In this document: positions 26,291 through 35,615 of the stretch, piece by piece | Layout: the number at the start of each line of letters is the position of its first letter | Numbering within the stretch: position 1 is the stretch's first letter | Origin: Anaeromonas sp052088025 | GTDB taxonomy: Bacteria; Bacillota; Clostridia; Tissierellales; SIT17 | Direction: 5' to 3' | Assembly: GCF_052088025.1 (NCBI RefSeq) | Contig: NZ_JBQCYD010000002.1 | Location: 1-64,000, forward strand | Length of the DNA: 64,000 nt | Position numbers and translations under genes: made by a program | Notes under the pieces: generated by a model | Told to the model about the DNA's origin: nothing | Databases searched by the model: none | What the model saw: the letters and a program-made list of their open reading frames with translations, nothing else

Positions 26291-27357
26291 TGAAAAGTCA
26301 TTACATAATACCTATATTCATCCCTCATAGAGGGTGTCCTCATGATTGCGTATTTTGTAATCAAAGGAAAATAACAGGACTAGATACTGATATTACAAAT
26401 GAAGATATAGTAAACACTATAGAAGAACATTTAGCTACTATAAAAGCACAAAGTATAATAGAAATTGCATTCTTTGGTGGCAGCTTTACAGGGCTTGATA
26501 TAGTTTCTCAAAGTTCCTTTTTAGAAATTGCTAAAAAATATAAAGATAATGGAAAAATTGATAAGATTAGATTATCTACAAGACCCGATTATATTAATGA
26601 AGAAATATTAAATAATTTAAAAGATTACTCAGTTGATATAATAGAATTAGGTGTTCAATCAATGGATGAAGGTGTTTTAAGTGCAAGTAATAGAGGCCAT
26701 AATGTAGATGATGTATATAGAGCTATAAAACTTATAAAAAAATATGACTTTAATTTAGGATTACAAATGATGGTAGGATTAGTTAATGATACTTATGAAA
26801 AATCTCTTAATACTGCAAAGGAATTTGTAAAGTTAAAAGCTGATTTAGTAAGAATTTATCCTACATTGATTATAAAAGAAACATATTTAGAAAAACTATA
26901 TAAAAATAATGAATATATACCATTTTCACTAGAAACTACAATAGATTATATAAAAGATATTTTAATGATTTTTAAATACAATAATATACCAGTAATAAGA
27001 ATAGGGCTTCAACCTACTGACAATATATCTTTTGAAAAAGATGTAGTAACAGGTCCTCTTCATCCAGCTATAAGACAAATTATTGAGTCCAAAATTTATA
27101 AAGAAATAATAAAAATACTTTTAAAGGAAAAAGAATTTAATTCTAAAAATCTAAATATAAAATTAAATAATAAAATGATTTCTTTATTTGTAGGTTATAA
27201 GAGTGAAAATTTAAAAGATTTGAGAAAAAAGTTTAATGTTAAGATTATTCCAGATAATAATATAGACAAAATAGAAATTTATGATGGGGATGAGAATTAC
27301 ATTATAAATGAATCTTATTTTATAGAAAAATATTTAATAGAAAATAATATAATATAA
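26290..27357 (+). CDS. Radical SAM protein, Elp3-like
   Basis: A 355-residue radical SAM enzyme. The cluster motif CPHDCVFCNQRKITG near residue 16 and FFGGSFTGL match the Elp3-related group often found between rnc and smc in Clostridia. It lacks the C-terminal acetyltransferase domain of true Elp3, ending in a 90-residue variable region. Substrate unknown; a tRNA-related role is only inferred from the family. Overlap of one base with rnc suggests coupled translation. Confidence 0.85.
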   Translation: MKSHYIIPIFIPHRGCPHDCVFCNQRKITGLDTDITNEDIVNTIEEHLATIKAQSIIEIAFFGGSFTGLDIVSQSSFLEIAKKYKDNGKIDKIRLSTRPDYINEEILNNLKDYSVDIIELGVQSMDEGVLSASNRGHNVDDVYRAIKLIKKYDFNLGLQMMVGLVNDTYEKSLNTAKEFVKLKADLVRIYPTLIIKETYLEKLYKNNEYIPFSLETTIDYIKDILMIFKYNNIPVIRIGLQPTDNISFEKDVVTGPLHPAIRQIIESKIYKEIIKILLKEKEFNSKNLNIKLNNKMISLFVGYKSENLKDLRKKFNVKIIPDNNIDKIEIYDGDENYIINESYFIEKYLIENNII

Positions 27358-27383
27358 TTTTTATTATAAAGAGGGAAAATAAA

Positions 27384-30300
27384 ATGTATTTGAAAAAACT
27401 AGAATTACAAGGATTCAAATCCTTTGCAGACAAAACTACAATTGATTTTGAAAGAGGAATAACAGGAGTAGTAGGACCAAATGGAAGTGGTAAAAGCAAT
27501 ATTTCTGATGCCATTAGATGGGTATTAGGAGAACAAAAAGTCAAAACTCTAAGAGGTTCTAAGATGGAAGATGTAATATTTGCAGGAACCTCTAAAAGAA
27601 AACCACTAGGTTTTAGTGAAGTAACTCTTGTATTGGATAATAAAAACAAAAAAATACCAATAGATTATTCAGAAGTGAGTGTCACAAGGAGAGTATACCG
27701 TTCAGGAGAAAGTGAATATTATATAAATAAATCTTCAGCTAGATTAAAAGATGTCAAAGAATTATTTATGGATACTGGTATAGGTACTGATGGATATTCT
27801 ATTATTGGACAAGGTAAGATAGAAGAAATATTATCAAGCAAAGCAGAAGATAGAAGAAATTTGATAGAAGAAGCAGTTGGGATTGTAAAATATAAATCCA
27901 GAAAAAAAGAATCTGAAAAGAAATTAGATAAGACAAAAGAAAATTTAATAAGAATAAATGACATAATAGAAGAACTTTCTAAGAATATAGATTCTTTAAA
28001 GGAACAAAGTGAAAAAGCAAATGAATATATATCATTAAAAGAAAGATTAAAAAAAGTAGAAGTTAATTTATTTATTAGAGAGATAAGACAAAAGAAAAAT
28101 GATATAAAACATCTAAATCACCAAAAAGAAGTAGTATTAGAAGAATATTCATCAATTAAAGAAACACAAAATAAGATTGAAGATGAATTTCAAAAGACAA
28201 AAAAATTAATAGAAGAAACAGATATTATAATAGAAGAAACTCAAAACAAAAAACAATCTATACAAAAGGATATAGAAAAAAAAGAAATTGATCTTAAAAT
28301 CAACAATGAGAAAATTTCTTTTTTAAATAGAGAAATAATAAGGTTAGACTTAGAATTAGAGTCAAATATAGAATTAGTGGAAGAAAAAAAAGATGAATTA
28401 TTAGAATTAAAAAATAAAAAAAATGATATTGATAATCAAATCAAGGATTTAAATCTAAGATTAGATAATATAAAGGAATCCTTAAAGATAAATGAATCAA
28501 ATATAAAATTTTCAGAAGAAAATATTGAAAAGAAAAAATCTACCATAATAGATATATTAAATAATATTACAGAGAAAAAAGGTAAGATTAATACAATAGA
28601 ATCATTTAATAAAAATATGAATAAAAGAGAAAAAGATATATTAGAAGAAAAAAATGAATTGATTAAGCGAAAAGAAAGTATAAAAAATGAAACAATTTCT
28701 ATTAGTGAAGAAATAGATTATCTTAAAGAAGAATTAAAGATTAATATTAATAAAAAAGATAATATTTTAAATAACAAAGAGATGAATCAAGAAAAATTAG
28801 AAAAGTATAGCGATAATATTAATAAATTAAGTGCTAGTATTGATTCAAATATATCTCGTTTTAAAATGTTAAATAATACAAAAGAAAGATATGAAGGATA
28901 TTATAAGGGTGTAAAAAACATACTATTAGCCACTAAAAAAGACAATCAATTTGGATCTGGTCTAAAGGGAGTAGTAGCAGAATTAATAGAAACCGAAGAA
29001 AAATATGAAAAAGCTATTGAGATAGCCTTAGGAGGAGCACTACAAAATATAGTAACTGAATCAAAAGAGGATGCAAAAAGATTTATTGATTATTTAAAGA
29101 AAAATAAATTAGGAAGGGTTACATTTCTCCCACTAGAGTCTATTAAGGCTCGAAACAATCATACAAATTTAGAAAATTTATTATCAGAAGATGGGGTATA
29201 TGGGATAGCTTCTTCACTTATAAAATTTGATGATGTATATAAGGACATATTTGAATATTTATTAGGACGTATAATATTAATAAAAGATTTAAATACTGGA
29301 ATTTCTATATCAAGAAAATTCAAAAATTCATTTAAATTAGTAACCTTAGAAGGTGATGTGATCAATACTTCTGGTTCTATGACAGGAGGGGATTATAAAA
29401 ACAATAATTCTACAAGTTTAATAGGTAGGGATAGGGAAATTGAAGATCTTAAAGATCAAATTAATAGTCTAAAAGAAAAACATGAGAATATGATATTAAA
29501 ACATTCACAATTTAAAAAGGAAATTATAAAAGGAGAAAAAGAACTAGAAAAATTAAATGAATATATAAACACTTTAAAAATTGATATTAATAATAAAGAG
29601 AATAAAAATTATAATTTAAATGAACAAAGTAGGGAAATAGAAAACAGGGTAAGTAGACATTTAAAAGAATTAAATAATATTAAAGAAGAAAATAAAAACT
29701 CTGAAAATAGGGTTAATAAAATTAAAGAAGAAATAAGAGAATTAGAAAATAAAAATAATTTAACTAAAGAAAATGTAGAAATAGATTTTAAAAAACATAA
29801 TAAAGAAAAGGAAAAAATAACACAACTGAGTAATCTTATAACTAAATTAAAAATTAGTTTAACTTCTTTAGAAGGAAATAAGAAAGAAATATTAAATACT
29901 ATTAAAAGATTAGAATTAGAAATAAATTCAGCTAATGAAAAAGAAGATACAATAAAAGAAGATATTAAAATTAAAGAAAAAGATATTAAAAATACTGAAA
30001 AGTTATTAGATAGTATTGATATAGGAAAAATAAATTTAGAAACAAAGCTTACAAAATGTAATTCAGAATTAGTAGAATCTAAAAACAAAAAGAGACTATA
30101 TTTAAATAGTTTTTATAAAGAACAAGAAAATTCTAAAGAAGTTAATGAAAATATATCACAAATACAAAAAAGTTTAAATGCAATCGATGTAAATATTACA
30201 AAATCAGAAACAAGTTTAGAAAATTATAATCATAAACTTTGGGATGAATATGAATTTACTCTTGAAATGGCACTTGAATTTGAAGAAGAAATTGAAAACT

Positions 30301-30968
30301 TAATTAAAGTTCAATCTCAGATAAAAGAATATAAAAGAAAAATAAAGAGCCTTGGAAATATAAACTTAGATTCCATAGAAGAATATAAGGATATTTCTAA
30401 TAGATATGAATTTTTAACTGGACAAAAAGAAGATTTAAAAAATGCAAAAAAAAGTTTGGAAAAAGTTATAAAAGATATGGAAGTAAAAATGGAAGATTTA
30501 TTTTTAGAAAAATTTAAAATAATAAAACAAAATTTTAAAGAAGTTTTTGAAAAATTATTTGGAGGAGGTAAAACAGATATATTTTTAGTAGATAAGGAAG
30601 ATGTTTTGGCTAGTGATATAGAAATAATAGCTCAACCTCCTGGCAAAAAACTTCAAAATATTAATTTGCTTTCTGGTGGAGAGAAATCTCTTACGGCTAT
30701 TTCTCTCTTATTTGCTATCTTAAAGCTTAAACCTACTCCTTTTTGTGTTTTAGATGAGATAGAGGCAGCACTAGATGATGCAAATGTAGTAAGATTTTCA
30801 GAGTATCTAAGAGAGTTTGCAGATAAAACTCAATTTATAGTAATAACACATAGAAAAGGAACGATGGAAACAGTTGATTCTTTATATGGAGTGACTATGG
30901 AGGAAAATGGTATAAGTAAACTGCTATCAGTTAAGTTATCAGATTTATTAAAAGAAAAGGCTAGTTAA
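27384..30968 (+). CDS. smc: Chromosome segregation ATPase SMC
   Basis: Condensin core subunit that compacts and segregates the chromosome with ScpA and ScpB. The 1194-residue protein has Walker A GPNGSGKS at residues 31-38 within an N-terminal head, a long coiled coil, a hinge at about 510-670 (GVVAELIETEEKYEKAIEIALGGALQN to TSGSMTGGDYK), a returning coiled coil, then the signature LSGGEKSLTAISLLF and Walker B CVLDEIEAALDDANV. The arms are unusually rich in Lys, Glu, Asn and Ile, as expected for A+T-rich DNA. ftsY follows after 13 bases. Confidence 0.97.
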   Translation: MYLKKLELQGFKSFADKTTIDFERGITGVVGPNGSGKSNISDAIRWVLGEQKVKTLRGSKMEDVIFAGTSKRKPLGFSEVTLVLDNKNKKIPIDYSEVSVTRRVYRSGESEYYINKSSARLKDVKELFMDTGIGTDGYSIIGQGKIEEILSSKAEDRRNLIEEAVGIVKYKSRKKESEKKLDKTKENLIRINDIIEELSKNIDSLKEQSEKANEYISLKERLKKVEVNLFIREIRQKKNDIKHLNHQKEVVLEEYSSIKETQNKIEDEFQKTKKLIEETDIIIEETQNKKQSIQKDIEKKEIDLKINNEKISFLNREIIRLDLELESNIELVEEKKDELLELKNKKNDIDNQIKDLNLRLDNIKESLKINESNIKFSEENIEKKKSTIIDILNNITEKKGKINTIESFNKNMNKREKDILEEKNELIKRKESIKNETISISEEIDYLKEELKININKKDNILNNKEMNQEKLEKYSDNINKLSASIDSNISRFKMLNNTKERYEGYYKGVKNILLATKKDNQFGSGLKGVVAELIETEEKYEKAIEIALGGALQNIVTESKEDAKRFIDYLKKNKLGRVTFLPLESIKARNNHTNLENLLSEDGVYGIASSLIKFDDVYKDIFEYLLGRIILIKDLNTGISISRKFKNSFKLVTLEGDVINTSGSMTGGDYKNNNSTSLIGRDREIEDLKDQINSLKEKHENMILKHSQFKKEIIKGEKELEKLNEYINTLKIDINNKENKNYNLNEQSREIENRVSRHLKELNNIKEENKNSENRVNKIKEEIRELENKNNLTKENVEIDFKKHNKEKEKITQLSNLITKLKISLTSLEGNKKEILNTIKRLELEINSANEKEDTIKEDIKIKEKDIKNTEKLLDSIDIGKINLETKLTKCNSELVESKNKKRLYLNSFYKEQENSKEVNENISQIQKSLNAIDVNITKSETSLENYNHKLWDEYEFTLEMALEFEEEIENLIKVQSQIKEYKRKIKSLGNINLDSIEEYKDISNRYEFLTGQKEDLKNAKKSLEKVIKDMEVKMEDLFLEKFKIIKQNFKEVFEKLFGGGKTDIFLVDKEDVLASDIEIIAQPPGKKLQNINLLSGGEKSLTAISLLFAILKLKPTPFCVLDEIEAALDDANVVRFSEYLREFADKTQFIVITHRKGTMETVDSLYGVTMEENGISKLLSVKLSDLLKEKAS

Positions 30969-30981
30969 GGGAGAGGAAAGA

Positions 30982-31998
30982 ATGTTTGAAATATTTAAGA
31001 AAAATAAAAATCAAGAAGATGTTAAAAAGGATGAAAAAATAGAAGAGACTAATTATGAAGAAAGTGTTGAAGATGAAAAGAAAGGATTTTTTGGTAAATT
31101 AAAAGATGGTTTAGAAAAAACTAGAAGAGGAATTACATCTAAGGTTGATGATATAATAAAACAATATCAAAAAATTGATGAAGAACTTTTTGAAGAATTA
31201 GAAGAAGTTCTTATTATGGCAGATGTAGGATTTGAAACTACTGAAAAGATAATAGAAAATGTGAAAGATAAGGTGAGGGAAAGAAAACTTACTGAAGCTA
31301 GTGATGTTAAGGGAGTTTTAAAGGAAGAATTAAAAGAAATACTAGAAAATGTTGATGGAAGTAGCAAATTAAATATAGAGCCTTCACCTTCTGTAATATT
31401 AGTAGTAGGAGTAAATGGTGTAGGAAAGACTACTACTATTGGAAAATTAGCTTATAGATATAGAAACAAAGGCAAAAGTATACTTATTGCTGCCGGGGAT
31501 ACTTTTAGAGCAGCTGCAATAGAACAACTGAATGAATGGACTACAAGGGCTAATGTTGATCTTATTTCTCACAAAGAAGGCTCTGATCCTGCTGCTGTCA
31601 TATTTGATGGTATTCAAGCAGCTAAGGCTAGAGAAACTGATATTTTAATATGTGATACAGCAGGAAGGCTTCATAATAAAAAGAATCTTATGAATGAATT
31701 AAATAAAATAATGAGAATTGTAGAAAGAGAATATCCTGAAGCTACAAAAGAAATATTACTTGTATTAGATGCTACTACAGGTCAAAATGCTGTAATGCAA
31801 GCAAAGGTTTTTAAAGAAGCTTGTAATATAAGTGGAATTGCACTTACAAAATTGGATGGTACAGCTAAGGGTGGAGTAATTTTTGCTGTACAATCAGAAT
31901 TAAATGTTCCTGTGAAACTTGTGGGTGTAGGTGAAGGAGTAGATGATTTACAAGAGTTTGATAGTGAAACTTTTATAGATGCAATTTTTCCGGAATAA
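30982..31998 (+). CDS. ftsY: Signal recognition particle receptor FtsY
   Basis: SRP receptor GTPase that docks SRP-ribosome complexes at the membrane. The 338-residue protein has a short acidic, Lys/Glu-rich A region (about 1-35), the N domain, and the G domain with VNGVGKTTTIGKLAYR, GDTFRAAA, DTAGRLHNK and TKLDGTAKGG. Next to smc, as in Bacillus. A new promoter follows before ylxM-ffh. Confidence 0.96.
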   Translation: MFEIFKKNKNQEDVKKDEKIEETNYEESVEDEKKGFFGKLKDGLEKTRRGITSKVDDIIKQYQKIDEELFEELEEVLIMADVGFETTEKIIENVKDKVRERKLTEASDVKGVLKEELKEILENVDGSSKLNIEPSPSVILVVGVNGVGKTTTIGKLAYRYRNKGKSILIAAGDTFRAAAIEQLNEWTTRANVDLISHKEGSDPAAVIFDGIQAAKARETDILICDTAGRLHNKKNLMNELNKIMRIVEREYPEATKEILLVLDATTGQNAVMQAKVFKEACNISGIALTKLDGTAKGGVIFAVQSELNVPVKLVGVGEGVDDLQEFDSETFIDAIFPE

Positions 31999-32002
31999 AT
32001 AT

Positions 32003-32031
32003 TTGACAAATATAAAAAAATGTTATACAAT
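32003..32031 (+). promoter_or_regulatory. Promoter of ylxM-ffh-rpsP
   Basis: TTGACA (32003-32008), 17 bases, TACAAT (32026-32031). The -35 box is consensus. The transcript would begin near 32038, inside the inverted repeat that follows. Confidence 0.75.
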
Positions 32032-32064
32032 ACATCTGTCAAGTTAATAGCTTTACAGATGTAT
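32030..32064. repeat. Inverted repeat at the ylxM promoter and leader
   Basis: ATACATCTGT (32030-32039) and ACAGATGTAT (32055-32064) form a perfect 10-bp inverted repeat. It begins at the end of the -10 box, so it could be an operator, and only part would lie in the RNA. Confidence 0.55.
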
Positions 32065-32092
32065 TTATTATTACAATGAAAAGGTTGATTTT

Positions 32093-32467
32093 ATGTTTGA
32101 AAAAGTAGTGGAGATTGGTTTATTGTTTGATTTTTATGGTAAGCTATTAAGTTTAAGGCAATTTCAAGCTATTGAATTGTATTATATACATGATTTAACA
32201 TTGACCGAAATTGGTGAGCAACTAGAAATAAGCAGGCAAGGAGCTTATGATTTAGTTAAAAGGGCTGAAGGGTTTTTATATAAATATGAAGATACTTTAG
32301 GGCTTGTAGAAAGATTTGAATTAAACAGAAAAAAAGCACAGGAATTAAGGATTTTACTCCAAAAATTAAAAACTGATTCTAATATAATTAATGATGAAAA
32401 TAAAAAAACATTTGATGAAATAGACTTAATCATTAAGCAATTACTTGGAAATCAGGAGGTGAAATAA
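32093..32467 (+). CDS. ylxM: SRP-associated DNA-binding protein YlxM
   Basis: A 124-residue protein with a sigma region 4-like helix-turn-helix: LTLTEIGEQLEISRQGAYDLVKRAE. Family members are encoded just upstream of ffh and, in streptococci, influence SRP GTPase activity. The C-terminal half is charged and helical. Its stop overlaps the ffh start by one base, so the two proteins are made together. Confidence 0.92.
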   Translation: MFEKVVEIGLLFDFYGKLLSLRQFQAIELYYIHDLTLTEIGEQLEISRQGAYDLVKRAEGFLYKYEDTLGLVERFELNRKKAQELRILLQKLKTDSNIINDENKKTFDEIDLIIKQLLGNQEVK

Positions 32468-33810
32468 TGGTATTTGAAAGTTTAGGTGAAAAGCTTCAGA
32501 AAACTCTTGGAAAGTTAAAAGGTAAGGGTAAATTAAACGAAAAAGATGTAAAAGAAGCAATGAGGGAAGTAAAACTTGCACTTCTTGAAGCAGATGTTAA
32601 CTTTAAAGTTGTAAAAAACTTTGTTAATAAAGTAAAAGAGAGATCTATAGGTCAAGAAGTTATGGAAAGTCTGACTCCTGGTCAACAAGTTATAAAAATT
32701 GTTAATGAAGAACTTACAGAACTTATGGGTAAAGAAGAAAGCAAAATAAATTTTTCTGATAATCCACCAACTATAATCATGCTCTGTGGACTTCAAGGGG
32801 CAGGTAAAACTACTTTATCAGGAAAACTTGGAAATTTACTTAAAAAGAAAGGTAAAAGACCACTCTTAGTAGCTTGTGATATATATAGGCCAGCAGCAAT
32901 TAAGCAACTTGAAGTTGTAGGAAAGCAAGTAGATATTCCGGTGTTTACCATGGGTGATAAGCAAGACCCTGTAAATATTGCTAAAGCAGGAGTTGAACAT
33001 GCTAAGAAGAATGGTAATGATTTAGTAATCATAGATACAGCAGGTAGACTTCACATTGATGAAGGGTTAATGGATGAACTTGGGAATATAAAAGAAAATA
33101 TAAAACCAAATGAAATTTTACTTGTAGTTGATGCAATGACTGGTCAAGATGCTGTGACAGTTGCAGAAAGCTTCGATGAAAAATTAAACATAGATGGTGT
33201 AGTACTTACAAAACTAGATGGTGATGCAAGAGGAGGAGCTGCTTTATCAATTAGAGCAGTAACAGGAAAACCTCTAAAATTTGTAGGTATGGGCGAAAAA
33301 TTAGATGATTTAGAACCATTTCATCCTGATAGGATGGCATCAAGAATTCTTGGAATGGGAGATGTTTTATCTCTTATTGAGAAGGCTCAAGCAAATATTG
33401 ATCAAAAAAAAGCTATGGAACTTGAAAAGAAACTTAGAACTCAACAATTTACTTTTGATGATTTCCTAGATCAATTAGAACAAATGAAAAATATGGGGCC
33501 TATGAGTCAAATTTTAGAAATGATTCCAGGAATGAATAATAAACAAATGAAAAACTTTAATGTAGATGATAAAGAACTAGTTAAAATAGAAGCTATTATC
33601 AAATCAATGACTAAAGGTGAAAGAACAGAACCTGCTATTATTGATGGAAGTAGAAGAAAGAGAATAGCTCGTGGTAGTGGTACTAATATACAAGATGTAA
33701 ATAGACTTTTAAAGCAATTTAAAGAAACTAAGAAAATGATGAAGAAATTTTCTAGTATGGAAAAAAGTATGAAAAAAAAGGGAAGTATGAACTTGCCATT
33801 TTTTAAATAA
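32467..33810 (+). CDS. ffh: Signal recognition particle protein Ffh
   Basis: SRP54 GTPase that binds 4.5S/6S RNA and signal peptides. The 447-residue protein has N domain, G domain motifs GLQGAGKTT, CDIYRPAA, DTAGRLHID and TKLDGDARGG, and a Met-rich M domain (about 300-447) with the RNA-binding RKRIARGSGTNIQDVNRLLKQF. ylxM lies upstream and rpsP downstream, the standard order. Confidence 0.97.
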   Translation: MVFESLGEKLQKTLGKLKGKGKLNEKDVKEAMREVKLALLEADVNFKVVKNFVNKVKERSIGQEVMESLTPGQQVIKIVNEELTELMGKEESKINFSDNPPTIIMLCGLQGAGKTTLSGKLGNLLKKKGKRPLLVACDIYRPAAIKQLEVVGKQVDIPVFTMGDKQDPVNIAKAGVEHAKKNGNDLVIIDTAGRLHIDEGLMDELGNIKENIKPNEILLVVDAMTGQDAVTVAESFDEKLNIDGVVLTKLDGDARGGAALSIRAVTGKPLKFVGMGEKLDDLEPFHPDRMASRILGMGDVLSLIEKAQANIDQKKAMELEKKLRTQQFTFDDFLDQLEQMKNMGPMSQILEMIPGMNNKQMKNFNVDDKELVKIEAIIKSMTKGERTEPAIIDGSRRKRIARGSGTNIQDVNRLLKQFKETKKMMKKFSSMEKSMKKKGSMNLPFFK

Positions 33811-33839
33811 ATATATAAGATTTAAAGGAGGTGAAATTA

Positions 33840-34109
33840 ATGTCAGTTAAAATAAGATTAAAAAGAATGGGAGCTAAAAAGAGACCTTTTTACAGAATTG
33901 TAGTTGCAGATTCTCGTTCTCCAAGAGATGGAAGATTTATTGAAGAAATTGGTTATTATAATCCTATTTCAGAACCTAAAGAAATTAAAATAGATGATGA
34001 AAGAGCAATTGAGTGGTTAAGTAATGGTGCAAAACCAACTGATACTGTAAACAGTCTTTTCAAAAACAATGGTGTTATTCAAAAATTTGAAGAATCCAAA
34101 AAAGCATAA
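33840..34109 (+). CDS. rpsP: Small ribosomal subunit protein bS16
   Basis: Ribosomal protein S16 (89 residues), beginning SVKIRLKRMGAKKRPFYRIVVADSRSPRDG, the family signature. A longer frame starts at a GTG inside the GGAGGTG ribosome binding site; the ATG at 33840 is the proper start. khpA follows in the usual order. Confidence 0.97.
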   Translation: MSVKIRLKRMGAKKRPFYRIVVADSRSPRDGRFIEEIGYYNPISEPKEIKIDDERAIEWLSNGAKPTDTVNSLFKNNGVIQKFEESKKA

Positions 34110-34130
34110 TAGCTTTTAGGGGGTGAAAAG

Positions 34131-34358
34131 TTGAAAGATTTAGTAGAAATGATTGCGAAATCACTTGTAGATGATCCAGATGCTGTAGAAGTAAATGAAG
34201 TAGAAGGATCTCAATCAGTTATTATAGAAGTAAAGGTAGCCCCAGATGATATGGGTAAGATAATTGGTAAACAAGGGAGAATAGCTAAAGCTATAAGAAC
34301 TGTTGTTAAGGCAGCTGCTATAAAAGAAAATAAAAGAGTAGTTGTAGAGATTATATAA
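34131..34358 (+). CDS. khpA: KH-domain RNA-binding protein KhpA
   Basis: A 75-residue single-KH protein with the RNA-binding GKIIGKQGRIAKAIR loop. KhpA acts with KhpB in cell-division and RNA regulation in several Firmicutes. The TTG at 34131 follows a GGGGGTGAAAAG site. Encoded between rpsP and rimM, the position of ylqC in Bacillus. Confidence 0.95.
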   Translation: MKDLVEMIAKSLVDDPDAVEVNEVEGSQSVIIEVKVAPDDMGKIIGKQGRIAKAIRTVVKAAAIKENKRVVVEII

Positions 34359-34386
34359 AGAGATTAGTTTAACTAATCTCTTTTTT
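34357..34386 (+). terminator. Terminator after khpA
   Basis: Perfect 13-bp arms with core AGAGATTAG and CTAATCTCT plus T6. rimM begins 24 bases later with no promoter that I could identify, so the hairpin may be leaky and set the ratio of S16 and KhpA to RimM and TrmD. Confidence 0.85.
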
Positions 34387-34409
34387 AAATATTTAGAGGA
34401 GTTATAGAT

Positions 34410-34901
34410 ATGAATAAAATAAAAGTTGGAAAAATAATCAATACTCATGGATTAAAAGGTGAATTAAAGATATTAGCTCTAACAGATGATGAAAATAGAT
34501 TTGAAGATTTAAATGAAATTTATATTGAAGATACTAAATATACTATAGAAAAAGTTAGATATAAAAAGAATTTTCCTATGATAAAATTTAAAGAGTTCTC
34601 TGATATAAATGAAGTCTTGAAATTTAAGGATAAATATATTTATATAGATGAAAAAGATTTAGTTGAATTAGAAAAGGATAGTTATTTTATATTTCAAATA
34701 AAAGGTCTAATGGTAAAAACTGTAGATGGATTAGAGATAGGAATAGTAAAGGATGTTCTAAGTCCAGGTGCAAATGATGTGTATGTCGTAGATGGTAAGG
34801 AGAAAGATCATCTCATTCCAGCAGTAAAAGAATTTATAAAAGATATTAACTTAGATGAAGGGCATATAATTATAAAACCTATAGAGGGGTTACTTGAATG
34901 A
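34410..34901 (+). CDS. rimM: Ribosome maturation factor RimM
   Basis: 30S assembly factor that binds uS19. The 163-residue protein has the N-terminal RimM domain starting KVGKIINTHGLKGELKI and a C-terminal PRC barrel (DGLEIGIVKDVLSPGANDVYVV to HLIPAVKEFI). Its end overlaps trmD by four bases. Confidence 0.95.
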   Translation: MNKIKVGKIINTHGLKGELKILALTDDENRFEDLNEIYIEDTKYTIEKVRYKKNFPMIKFKEFSDINEVLKFKDKYIYIDEKDLVELEKDSYFIFQIKGLMVKTVDGLEIGIVKDVLSPGANDVYVVDGKEKDHLIPAVKEFIKDINLDEGHIIIKPIEGLLE

Positions 34902-35578
34902 AAATAGATGTCTTAACTCTTTTTCCTCAGATGTTTGATTCTGTTTTAGGAGAAAGTATTACAGGTAAAGCAATAAAAAACAAGATAGTAGATATAAATT
35001 ATATCAACATAAGAGACTTTTCAAATAATAAACACAATAAAGTAGATGATTATCCTTTTGGTGGAGGTCCAGGTATGGTAATGAAACCAGGTCCTATATA
35101 TAGGGCTATAGAAAGTGTTAAAAAAGAAAATACCAGAGTGGTCTATCTTTCCCCCAAGGGCCAGGTCTACAATCAAAGTCTTGCAAATGAGTTTTCAAAA
35201 GAAAATCATATAATCTTTTTATGTGGACATTATGAAGGAATAGACAATAGGATAATAGAAAATTATATAACAGATATGGTTTCTATAGGTGATTATGTTT
35301 TAACTGGTGGAGAAATACCTGCAATGGCAGTGATAGATTCTATAGTAAGGTTACTTCCAGGAGTATTAAAGAGTGAAGAGTCATTTAAAGATGAATCTCA
35401 CTATAATGGCCTCTTAGAAGCACCTCAATATACAAGACCACGGGATTTTAATGGATATTTAGTTCCTGAAATCTTATTTTCTGGAGATCATAAAAGAGTT
35501 GACGATTGGAGAAAAGAAGAATCTTTTAAACTCACTAAAAAAAATAGACCTGATTTACTTAAAAACCATGATAGATAA
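34898..35578 (+). CDS. trmD: tRNA (guanine-37-N1)-methyltransferase TrmD
   Basis: Makes 1-methylguanosine at position 37, preventing +1 frameshifting. The 226-residue trefoil-knot enzyme has PFGGGPGMVMKPGP, LSPKGQ, CGHYEGIDNR and SIGDYVLTGGE. In most bacteria rplS follows directly; here 3.6 kb of other genes intervene. Confidence 0.97.
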   Translation: MKIDVLTLFPQMFDSVLGESITGKAIKNKIVDINYINIRDFSNNKHNKVDDYPFGGGPGMVMKPGPIYRAIESVKKENTRVVYLSPKGQVYNQSLANEFSKENHIIFLCGHYEGIDNRIIENYITDMVSIGDYVLTGGEIPAMAVIDSIVRLLPGVLKSEESFKDESHYNGLLEAPQYTRPRDFNGYLVPEILFSGDHKRVDDWRKEESFKLTKKNRPDLLKNHDR

Positions 35579-35606
35579 AGAATATTCTTTATCTATCATG
35601 GTTTTT
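35561..35606. terminator. Bidirectional terminator between trmD and dapA
   Basis: A perfect 22-bp stem (35561-35582 with 35585-35606) starting with A5 and ending with T5. It includes the trmD stop codon and serves both convergent genes. Confidence 0.92.
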
Positions 35607-35615
35607 ATTTTATAA

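Noticed and set aside
29609..30088. Minus-strand frame of 159 codons inside smc
   Set aside because: Shadow of the coiled-coil coding region; Phe/Ser/Leu-rich composition is typical of antisense to Lys/Glu codons.
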